The position numbers and the translations under genes were made by a program. Under the pieces are notes generated by a model. The model searched no databases. It was given only the letters and a program-made list of their open reading frames with translations, and was not told the DNA's origin. Source: Dehalococcoidia bacterium (lineage in GTDB: Bacteria > Chloroflexota > Dehalococcoidia > Dehalococcoidales > UBA1222). Taken from it: a stretch of DNA of 11,290 nucleotides. The stretch covers positions 1 through 11,290 of the forward strand of contig WRNP01000049.1 in the NCBI GenBank assembly GCA_009776515.1. Reading direction: 5' to 3'. Every line of letters starts with the position of its first letter. Positions within the stretch are counted from its first letter, which is position 1. Below, piece by piece: positions 1 to 5,889 of the stretch.

Positions 1-118
1 GCTTCTTTTGCGTCTTTTCAATATGGGATACTACGATCATGGTTTTGCCATATCAACAGCCCAGGGAGAAAAAAGGGGCGTTCTTCAGTAGGGCCTATGT
101 AAGACAAATTGCCTATAA

Positions 119-325
119 AGGCTCTGCTTTTCAGAAAAGAATAGTAACTACGTTAAAGGTGAAGGCATAAAGCGTATTCGTAAATATTATTACAGGATTA
201 TCATGAATTGCAGGGGCAAAGATATTACGTTGCTATCAAGTGATTTTTTGGATCTTATTCAAGGCAGAGAGTATACTTTTGAGATAGGCTCAACTTCACA
301 TATTATTGTAAATACAGATAGTTAA
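119..325 (+). pseudogene. possible coding remnant, C-terminal part of an unknown protein
   Basis: This frame is open between a TAA at 116-118 and a TAA at 323-325. It reads as a normal mixed polar and hydrophobic protein, with a basic tyrosine-rich patch (IRKYYYRI) followed by KDITLLSSDFLDLI and REYTFEIG. No ATG, GTG or TTG lies in its first part. The first ATG is at 203 and would give only 40 residues, with a weak AGGA a few bases upstream. A neighbouring frame (3-170) also reads well and ends close to where this one becomes convincing. That fits a frameshifted or decayed gene running in from upstream. The family is not recognised. Alternatives are a genuine 40-residue small protein starting at 203, or chance. 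Confidence 0.3.
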
Positions 326-404
326 AATGTATCTGGAATCCTCATGTGGAACTCTAGTTCATCAAATGGGTTGAGAGGTTCATCAATATGATGCCTGCAA
401 AAGT

Positions 405-409
405 AGGAG
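405..409 (+). promoter_or_regulatory. ribosome binding site for the 418 gene
   Basis: AGGAG lies 8 bases upstream of the ATG at 418. It is the main evidence that this small unknown ORF is translated from that start. Confidence 0.65.
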
Positions 410-417
410 AATAAAAC

Positions 418-777
418 ATGAGAAGAGTGCACCTTGTCATCATCGCGGTCATATTACTTATTATCCTCACGGTAATTGCATTGGCCTTGAATGTTTTTGT
501 GTTTGGGCAAATAAAAGATATCTCACTTGTTGGCGCTCGAGATGTTTATGTATCCAGTGAAAAGATTTCACTTTATATCACGTTCGGGTCGAGTGCCGAC
601 ACAATGAGCGGGTATTCGTATAGAATTAAGGACGACATCATGTATATAAAAATTAAACACGTGATAGTCGGCATCGTTAATAAACCAAATGTTGAGATAA
701 TAGGTGATTTTTCAACGTTACAAAAAATAGTACTTGAAGATAATGACGGAAAGCAAAAAGTGATATGGGAGAAATAG
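418..777 (+). CDS. small membrane-anchored protein of unknown function
   Basis: The 119-residue product starts with two arginines and then one long hydrophobic segment (about residues 4-30, rich in I, L and V). This is a typical uncleaved N-terminal anchor with the charged end inside the cell. The remaining roughly 90 residues are soluble, rich in beta-forming residues, and probably lie outside the membrane. They contain VYVSSEKISLYITFG, YSYRIKDDIMYIKIKH and, near the end, a run of short charged stretches ending KQKVIWEK. The pattern of a short beta-rich domain after a single anchor recalls uncharacterised small proteins of Gram-positive bacteria, but no family can be named. The start is supported by AGGAG 8 bases upstream. 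It stands alone in an AT-rich stretch with no partner gene, and its composition differs from the glmS-dxs core, which suggests accessory or transferred DNA. Confidence 0.7.
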   Translation: MRRVHLVIIAVILLIILTVIALALNVFVFGQIKDISLVGARDVYVSSEKISLYITFGSSADTMSGYSYRIKDDIMYIKIKHVIVGIVNKPNVEIIGDFSTLQKIVLEDNDGKQKVIWEK

Positions 778-953
778 TTTACCTCAAACCGCCCCGAATT
801 TGCCAGATATCAGGCTTTTCCCAAATAGGAAACCTGCAAATAATTTTGCAAATGGGTATTATCAAGCCACTTGGTGCTGACAACTGTCTTAGGAATGGAC
901 GTATAAAGCAAATTCCAATAATTTCGCAACATTACGCACATATTAAAGAGGTT

Positions 954-1004
954 GCGCCTATTCCAACAGTTCCACAATCGATGTTCTATAGGCGCTCGTT
1001 TTAG
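954..1004 (+). terminator. possible terminator, 8-base inverted repeat followed by TCGTTTT
   Basis: GCGCCTAT (954-961) is perfectly complementary to ATAGGCGC (988-995). Inside the loop AACA and TGTT can add four more pairs. On the plus strand the right arm is followed by TCGTTTT. It could end transcription of the gene at 418-777, about 180 bases upstream, but the T run is short. Confidence 0.35.
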
Positions 1005-1044
1005 ATACGGATAGCCTTTTGTTGCCTGTTTGGGACTATTAAAT

Positions 1045-1060
1045 GGCCGCCAGGCCTTTT
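1045..1060. terminator. weak, possibly bidirectional terminator between the 418 gene and glmS
   Basis: GGCC, a GCCA loop and GGCC form a short GC-only hairpin. It is followed by TTTT on the plus strand and by ATTTAAT on the minus strand, about 40 bases past the glmS stop. The stem is only 4 pairs, so the call is weak. No better glmS terminator was seen. Confidence 0.3.
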
Positions 1061-1095
1061 CAATTATACGGGCATTGGTATTTAGTGTAAAAAGA

Positions 1096-2880
1096 CTATT
1101 CAACCGTCACGCTCTTAGCGATGTTCCGGGGGAAATCAATGGGGCAATGACGTATTTTGGCGGCGTGATAGGCAAGGAGTTGGAGCGCCACCGCATTTAC
1201 CACGGCCGAGAAAGGGCACGTTGCTTTAGGCAGTCGAATGACGAAATCGCTGAGCTTCTCCACGGCCTCATCGCCTTCATATGAGAGTGCTACCACCGGT
1301 GAGCGGCGGGCTTTCACTTCGTGAATGCTACTCAGCATGGCCTGACGTGTTTCGTCGGCGGCTATAACTGCGATAATGGGGGTTTGCCCATCAAGCAGGG
1401 CAAAGGGTCCATGTTTGAGCTCCCCGGCCGAATAACCCTCTGCGTGGATATAGGCTAGCTCTTTCATTTTAAGTGCACCTTCGTAGGCGGTTGGCAAATT
1501 CACCCCGCGCCCGATAATAAAAGCACGCTCATGCATGGCGATGAAACGCGCACAGTCCTCGATGTCCGCACTGATGGCGCAGACACGAGCAACCATATCC
1601 GGTAGCTCCACGAACCCTGCGCTCAAAATCTCTTTGGCTTGTGGCCTGAGGCGCGGCGAAGAACGTACAAGCTCAAAGAGGGCTGCCAGCTGGGCGGTAT
1701 AAGTCTTGGTAGCGGCTACGCCTACTTCCGGCCCCGCGTCGGTGTACATCACCCGGTCGGCTACAGTTGTGATACTGCTGTAAGGGATATTAGTGACGGC
1801 CAGTACTCTTGCTCCATGCTCTTTGATGCGCCGGGCGGCGGCTATAACGTCAGCGGTCTCACCGGATTGAGTAATGGCAATTGCTAATGTGGCAGGAGGG
1901 TAAGGCCGGCAAGCATATTCCGATGCGTTGATGACGGATACCGGTATCCTCAGCAGGCCTTCTATAACGTGTTTGGCGATAAGTCCGGCGTGGTATGAGG
2001 TACCACAAGCAAGTATAGTTAGGTCGTCAGTTGTCTCCTGGAAAAGCGCACGTGGTCCTTCGCCAACATTTTTTTCCTCCAGATAGCGTACTAAAGTGCG
2101 CCGCAGTACGGCTGGCTGCTCTAATATCTCTTTTAGAGTATAGTGCTCGTGACCGTTTTTTTCGGTAGCCCCGTCACTCCAGGAAATATCCTTTGGCTCT
2201 TGTAACACTTGCTGTCCTTGACGACTAACGCTGAGCTCGACATCATTGATAGCAGCTATATCGCCGTCTTCCAAATAGACCACCGAAGTCGCATAACCCA
2301 GGATGGCCGGGGCATCAGAGGCGACCAAATATTCATCTGAGCCAACCCCAATGACTAAGGGCGCTCCTTGGCGGGAGGAAACTAATGTTCTTTCCTTGGC
2401 AGCCACTGCCACCATAGCCCAAGAGCCGCGTAGCCTGGCGATGGTGCTTTCCATGGCTTCTTGCAGTATGCCTTGGTAGTATTTTTCCAGAAGGTGCGCG
2501 ATGACCTCGGTGTCGGTTTCCGAAATAAAGACATGCCCTTCAAGCATGAGTTCTGCGCGGAGTTCTTGGTAATTGTCGATGATGCCGTTATGGACCACGG
2601 CAATTTCATGCGAGCAGTCCAAGTGAGGGTGTGCATTCTGTGGGCTCACCCCGCCGTGGGTAGCCCAGCGAGTATGCCCTATACCTATCGTGCCCGGCAC
2701 GTCTCTCGGCACCAGTTCGGTCAGCTCTTTGACACGCCGGATGTCCTTAAAAACCCTGAGAGGATTGCCCTGAACGGCGATGCCACAGCTGTCATAACCC
2801 CGGTACTCCAATTTGGCGAGCATATCCAATAGAATAGGCCGTGCCGGAGAGCGGCCCAGATAGCCCACTATGCCGCACAT
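1096..2880 (-). CDS. glmS: glutamine--fructose-6-phosphate aminotransferase (isomerizing)
   Basis: GlmS makes glucosamine-6-phosphate from fructose-6-phosphate and glutamine in the cytoplasm, the entry step to UDP-GlcNAc and cell-envelope amino sugars. The 594-residue product has the usual family length and two parts. The first is an N-terminal Ntn-type glutaminase with catalytic Cys2 (MCGIVGYLG), HTRWATHG at 69-76 and HNGIIDNY at 97-104. The second is a pair of SIS sugar-isomerase domains with CGTSYHAG (292-299), TQSGETADV (337-345) and an active-site block at about 457-492. Residues matching the E. coli isomerase site are present: K471, E474, H490 and K589 in the canonical end AKSVTVE. The start is fixed by AGGAG (2888-2892) 7 bases upstream and by the need for Cys2. 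It is transcribed toward the 418 gene. The glmS ribozyme core was not recognised in its leader. Confidence 0.98.
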   Translation of the reverse strand: MCGIVGYLGRSPARPILLDMLAKLEYRGYDSCGIAVQGNPLRVFKDIRRVKELTELVPRDVPGTIGIGHTRWATHGGVSPQNAHPHLDCSHEIAVVHNGIIDNYQELRAELMLEGHVFISETDTEVIAHLLEKYYQGILQEAMESTIARLRGSWAMVAVAAKERTLVSSRQGAPLVIGVGSDEYLVASDAPAILGYATSVVYLEDGDIAAINDVELSVSRQGQQVLQEPKDISWSDGATEKNGHEHYTLKEILEQPAVLRRTLVRYLEEKNVGEGPRALFQETTDDLTILACGTSYHAGLIAKHVIEGLLRIPVSVINASEYACRPYPPATLAIAITQSGETADVIAAARRIKEHGARVLAVTNIPYSSITTVADRVMYTDAGPEVGVAATKTYTAQLAALFELVRSSPRLRPQAKEILSAGFVELPDMVARVCAISADIEDCARFIAMHERAFIIGRGVNLPTAYEGALKMKELAYIHAEGYSAGELKHGPFALLDGQTPIIAVIAADETRQAMLSSIHEVKARRSPVVALSYEGDEAVEKLSDFVIRLPKATCPFSAVVNAVALQLLAYHAAKIRHCPIDFPRNIAKSVTVE

Positions 2881-3038
2881 GGTATTGCTCCTACATGATT
2901 GCCTGTAGTATCGTTACCATTATTGGTGGTTTTTTTATGCATGCTTTCTGAGCCTAATATAATACATCAAGCTGGTCGGAGTAGCGAGTGCCAAAAAATC
3001 ACCACAAATATTCGGCGTGATCGGTCTTGCAACATATT

Positions 3039-3131
3039 CTGTGCACACTCCTGCTCAGCACAGTATCTGAAAGGATTGTAGTCGTTGGGATCTGGCCATG
3101 TTCATTGCCGATCCCGCAGGAGTCACATGGC
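3039..3131. ncRNA. candidate structured RNA with interleaved stems, strand uncertain
   Basis: Four sets of complementary segments fall within 93 bases. They are CTGTGC 3039-3044 with GCACAG 3058-3063; ACTCCTGC 3047-3054 with GCAGGAGT 3116-3123; GGGATC-T-GGC 3087-3096 with GCCGATCCC 3107-3115; and GCCATGT 3095-3101 with ACATGGC 3125-3131. The second pair uses the loop of the first, and the fourth uses the loop of the third, so the pairings are pseudoknotted. The 3' arms of three stems lie almost end to end (3107-3131). On the plus strand ACTTTTT follows directly. On the minus strand the element would lie in a glmS leader. No known RNA family was recognised, and chance pairing is not excluded. 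Confidence 0.3.
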
Positions 3132-3173
3132 ACTTTTTATATACGGAGACACCAGAGGATATTCAGCAGTGCA

Positions 3174-3216
3174 GGCAGCGGGTCAATATTCAATATTGGG
3201 CTGCCAGGCCGTTTTT
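3174..3216 (+). terminator. hairpin followed by T5, terminator-like
   Basis: GGCAGC (3174-3179) pairs with GCTGCC (3200-3205). Within it CAATA (3184-3188) pairs with TATTG (3194-3198), separated by a small internal loop. On the plus strand the stem is followed by AGGCCG and then TTTTT (3212-3216). No plus-strand gene precedes it. If real it would end an unannotated transcript, such as the candidate RNA upstream, or shield the region from read-through. Confidence 0.35.
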
Positions 3217-3226
3217 AGCTTTAAAG

Positions 3227-3300
<74 letters not shown>

Positions 3301-3308
3301 GTATGGTA

Positions 3309-3337
3309 AATTTATCATCCGATTGCGGCTTGGTCAA
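3309..3337 (-). promoter_or_regulatory. promoter of tRNA-Arg
   Basis: On the minus strand TTGACC (3332-3337) is followed after exactly 17 bases by TAAATT (3309-3314). The predicted start near 3302 is only one or two bases before the mature tRNA 5' end, so the precursor would have almost no leader. Confidence 0.65.
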
Positions 3338-3339
3338 GC

Positions 3340-3834
3340 TTATGTAGAGATGAAGAGCCAAGTTTGCCAACCGAGTAGACAGAAAGCAGTCACCACGACG
3401 CCTGCAATAAGGACTCCGGCCGCAATACTGAGAATAGCGGGGATGAATTTGAAATCAAGCAATACTGCCCCCAGCGATCCTGTCCAAGCACCGGTAAACG
3501 GCAACGGGATGCCCACAAATGCTATTAATCCGATGTACTGGCGCTGAAGCAGTTTCTCGCTGCGCCGTCGGGTCCTGGTACACAGCCAGTCAAAAAAGCG
3601 ACGGAAAAGGCCGATGCGCCCTAACCATCTCATGATGCGCGTGGATAGAAGTAGGATGAAAGGAATAGGTAGCATATTGCCTATAAAAGCTAAGGGGAAA
3701 GCAGTATACCAAGGCATATCAAAAGTAAAAAGTGCCAAAGGTATTGCCCCGCGCAGTTCGAAAATTGGTAAAGCAGCCACAACTATTACGACCAGTTCCA
3801 GGGGGATACCCAGGTTAACCAAAAAATCTGCCAT
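3340..3834 (-). CDS. small membrane protein, COG2426 'small multi-drug export' family
   Basis: The 164-residue product is mostly hydrophobic, with about four membrane stretches (roughly residues 12-36, 41-63, 98-126 and 128-160). A basic loop rich in arginine separates the middle pair (about 78-96). Two motifs match the family of putative small multi-drug export proteins: ELRGAIPLALF near residue 26, and GIPLPFTGAWTGSL near 108, where many members have PLPGTGAWTG. Despite the family name, a transport role has little direct support, so the substrate should be treated as unknown. There is no good Shine-Dalgarno sequence before the ATG. The best promoter places the transcript start within a base or two of the ATG, which suggests a leaderless message. 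It lies divergent to dxs, with 91 bases between, and 39 bases upstream of tRNA-Arg on the same strand. Confidence 0.85.
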   Translation of the reverse strand: MADFLVNLGIPLELVVIVVAALPIFELRGAIPLALFTFDMPWYTAFPLAFIGNMLPIPFILLLSTRIMRWLGRIGLFRRFFDWLCTRTRRRSEKLLQRQYIGLIAFVGIPLPFTGAWTGSLGAVLLDFKFIPAILSIAAGVLIAGVVVTAFCLLGWQTWLFIST

Positions 3835-3841
3835 GACGGTC

Positions 3842-3870
3842 AGTTTATCATTTCATTTTAATCTTGACAA
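3842..3870 (-). promoter_or_regulatory. promoter of the COG2426 gene, leaderless type
   Basis: On the minus strand TTGTCA (3865-3870) is followed after 17 bases by TAAACT (3842-3847). Transcription should start near 3835, next to the ATG whose first base is 3834. The -35 box overlaps that of the dxs promoter on the other strand. Confidence 0.5.
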
Positions 3871-3893
3871 TGCATTCTGTAGACTGTTAGATT
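3864..3893 (+). promoter_or_regulatory. promoter of the dxs-pgk-apgM-tpiA-miaA operon
   Basis: A perfect -35 box TTGACA (3864-3869) is followed after 18 bases by TAGATT (3888-3893, four of six consensus positions). The predicted start near 3900 gives a leader of about 25 bases before the dxs ATG. A perfect TATAAT lies on the opposite strand at 3891-3896, overlapping this -10, but it has no good -35. Confidence 0.6.
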
Positions 3894-3925
3894 ATATGAA
3901 ATCCTACTCACCGCAAGAGTTATAG

Positions 3926-5812
3926 ATGCCGAGACTCCTAGGTAGCATTGACAGCCCCGCCGATCTGAAAAAGATCCCCGTTGCCGAACTAAGCGAACTT
4001 GCCGAGGAAATCCGCCAGGAAATCATAGATACCACGCAACTTACAGGCGGACACTTGGCCTCGAGCTTAGGGGCGGTAGAACTTAGCATCGCTCTTCACC
4101 GCGTTTTTGACAGCCCTCGGGATAAAATAATCTGGGATGTGGGACACCAATCATATGCCCACAAGCTCCTGACGGGGCGGCGGGAGCTTTTCCGTACCCT
4201 GCGGCAGATGGGCGGAATATCAGGCTTCCCCGTCCGGGACGAAAGTCCTCACGATGCTTTTGGCGCTGGCCATGCCAGCACCTCGGTTTCGGCGGCCTTG
4301 GGCATGGCGGCCGCGCGTGACCTCAAGAATGAGAATTACCACGTCATTGCGGTGATTGGGGATGGCTCAATCACTGGAGGCATGGCTTTTGAGGGATTGA
4401 ACAACAGTGCCCATTTGGGAGCGCGCCTCATCGTTATCCTAAACGACAATGGGATGTCCATTTCGCCCACGGTGGGAGGTTTATCAAAACTCCTCAGCCA
4501 GGCACGGTTTGATCATCGGTTGCACCATGCTGCCGAAAGGGGTAAGCGTATCGTCACCTCCCTCCCCGGAGGCAAAACACTCTGGGATTTCGCTCGTCGG
4601 CTTAAATCCGGTGTGCGAGGGTTGGTGTTGCCGACTGTGCTATGGGAAGAGCTGGGTTTTGCATACATGGGTCCGGTAGATGGGCACGACACTGCGGAGC
4701 TTGAGGCTGCCCTCACTCGCGCGCGTATGTATACTCGCCGGCCGGTGTTGCTCCATGCTGTGACTACCAAAGGCAAAGGCTATAAACCGGCCGAGGACGA
4801 TGCCATTTGCTTCCACGGTATATCGCCTAAACAAAGTGCTGTCAAAGTTTCGCCCAGTTACAGTCAGGTATTTGCCGAAACCATGTTAAAAATCATGCGA
4901 GACGATCCTGATGTGGCGGTGATCACCGCCGCCATGCCCGAAGGCAACTGCTTGGGCGAGGTGCAGCAAGCATTTGCATCGCGAGTGTTCGATGTTGGTA
5001 TCTGCGAGCAGCATGCTGTTACCTTTGCTGCCGGTCTCGCTGCCCAAGGTATCAGGCCGGTGGTGGCCATCTATTCCACCTTTCTCCAGCGAAGCCTTGA
5101 TCAGATTCTTCATGACGTTGCCCTGCAAAAACTTCCCGTAGTTTTTGCTCTGGACCGCGGCGGCATCGTAGGGGATGACGGCAAAACCCACCAAGGTATC
5201 TTTGATCTTTCTTACCTGTCCTTGATCCCCAATCTGATAGTGAGTGCTCCAAAGGACGAAAACGACCTCCAGCATCTTTTGTACACGGCTGTCTACGGAG
5301 GAAGCCCCATGGCGGTGAGATATCCCCGCGGACCAGGCTTGGGCGTTCGCTTAGATGGGGAATTGAGGCGGTTGCCTATTGGCCAAGGAGAGATGTTGCG
5401 CCTCGGGTGCGATCTGGCTATCCTGGCGGTGGGCAGTGCCGTTGAAACGGCGCTGGAAGCAGCCGGAGAGATGGCCGCAATGGGGGTTAAGGCTGCCGTA
5501 GTTAATATGCGCTTTATAAAACCCATAGACGGCGAGCTTATTGCCCAATTATCGCGCAACACGGCACGTTTTTTGACAGTGGAGGAAAATGTTCTCTGCG
5601 GTGGATTTGGAAGTGCCGTTACAGCGCATATGCGTCAAAAGGGTATCGAGGCCAAAATCCATACCATTGGCATACCTGATGAATTCGTCCCTCATGGTAC
5701 ACAGAGGGAGTTGCGCGCTAGGTACGGTTTGGACAGCCTTGGTATCGTGCGGGCGGCTCTCGTAGCCTATCCTGAACTTGCCCTAACGCGGGATGACTTG
5801 GTAAAGACCTAA
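3926..5812 (+). CDS. dxs: 1-deoxy-D-xylulose-5-phosphate synthase
   Basis: Dxs condenses pyruvate with glyceraldehyde-3-phosphate, using thiamine diphosphate, to form DXP. This is the first step of the MEP isoprenoid pathway and also feeds thiamine and pyridoxal synthesis. The 628 residues match the family length. Visible landmarks include TGGHLASSLG with His43, WDVGHQ with His74, the ThDP motif GDGS (145-148) followed by LNDN (172-175), MGPVDGHD (248-255) and KGKGYKPAEDD. The pyrimidine-domain catalytic glutamate is Glu361 in CEQHAV, and Arg411 and His422 lie in DRGGIVGDDGKTHQG. The C-terminal transketolase-type domain ends with a usual MRFIKPID region. The ATG at 3926 gives the typical N-terminus (IDSPADLKK), although its ribosome binding site is weak. 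It is the first gene of the operon and uses the triose phosphate made by TpiA four genes on. Confidence 0.98.
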   Translation: MPRLLGSIDSPADLKKIPVAELSELAEEIRQEIIDTTQLTGGHLASSLGAVELSIALHRVFDSPRDKIIWDVGHQSYAHKLLTGRRELFRTLRQMGGISGFPVRDESPHDAFGAGHASTSVSAALGMAAARDLKNENYHVIAVIGDGSITGGMAFEGLNNSAHLGARLIVILNDNGMSISPTVGGLSKLLSQARFDHRLHHAAERGKRIVTSLPGGKTLWDFARRLKSGVRGLVLPTVLWEELGFAYMGPVDGHDTAELEAALTRARMYTRRPVLLHAVTTKGKGYKPAEDDAICFHGISPKQSAVKVSPSYSQVFAETMLKIMRDDPDVAVITAAMPEGNCLGEVQQAFASRVFDVGICEQHAVTFAAGLAAQGIRPVVAIYSTFLQRSLDQILHDVALQKLPVVFALDRGGIVGDDGKTHQGIFDLSYLSLIPNLIVSAPKDENDLQHLLYTAVYGGSPMAVRYPRGPGLGVRLDGELRRLPIGQGEMLRLGCDLAILAVGSAVETALEAAGEMAAMGVKAAVVNMRFIKPIDGELIAQLSRNTARFLTVEENVLCGGFGSAVTAHMRQKGIEAKIHTIGIPDEFVPHGTQRELRARYGLDSLGIVRAALVAYPELALTRDDLVKT

Positions 5813-5889
5813 AGGCCACCCGAGGGCGATTGTCTCAGGGCTTGGTTCTGGGGGAAACCGACGGAAAGATAAGCATCTAAAGGGGAGAA
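5813..5889 (+). other. 77-base dxs-pgk spacer
   Basis: This is the longest gap in the operon. No terminator is visible and no convincing promoter was found. Its 3' end AGGGGAG (5881-5887) is only 2 bases from the pgk ATG, unusually close for a Shine-Dalgarno sequence. Confidence 0.4.

Larger units (their letters stand above)
1..417. other. AT-rich stretch without an intact gene
   Basis: No complete gene with a start codon and ribosome binding site is seen here. Two frames look protein-like but are broken. One is open from the window edge to a TAA at 168-170 (plus strand, starting at base 3). The other is open from 119 to 325 and is listed separately. The base composition is clearly more AT-rich than the glmS-dxs core. 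The stretch may hold the decayed 3' end of a gene that begins upstream of the window. The last 20 bases carry the ribosome binding site of the gene at 418. Confidence 0.5.
778..1095. other. non-coding gap with inverted repeats
   Basis: This AT-rich gap lies between the convergent 418 gene and glmS. Open frames exist on both strands (plus 765-1004, minus 810-1103) but neither has a ribosome binding site or recognisable motifs. The plus frame also overlaps the end of the 418 gene. Visible structure includes a 6-base stem with a 4-base loop (TGCAAA/TTTGCA, about 836-851), an 8-base perfect inverted repeat (954-961 with 988-995) and a GGCC/GGCC hairpin at 1045-1056. The last two are listed separately. 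Confidence 0.5.
2881..3226. other. 346-base non-coding gap between glmS and tRNA-Arg
   Basis: No convincing gene is present. The gap holds the glmS ribosome binding site (2888-2892), an A7/T7 tract (about 2930-2936), -10-like AT boxes on both strands at 2957-2965, a cluster of complementary segments at 3039-3131, and a hairpin followed by T5 at 3174-3216. A possible glmS promoter reads on the minus strand as TTGACC (3181-3186), 17 bases, AATATC (3158-3163). The -10 half is poor, and it would imply a leader of about 270 bases. Confidence 0.5.

Noticed and set aside
765..1004. 79-codon plus-strand frame after the 418 gene
   Set aside because: It overlaps the end of the 418 gene without its own ribosome binding site and reads as low-quality protein.
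810..1103. 97-codon minus-strand frame resembling a transposase tail
   Set aside because: No catalytic motif, no ribosome binding site, overlap with the glmS end, and a competing plus-strand frame over the same bases.
2935..3048. 37-codon minus-strand frame starting GTG in the glmS leader
   Set aside because: The possible Shine-Dalgarno sequence is only one base from the GTG, and the product has no recognisable motif. Kept only as non-coding gap content.
2881..3226. glmS ribozyme or other known riboswitch upstream of glmS
   Set aside because: The conserved glmS ribozyme core sequences could not be found on the minus strand.
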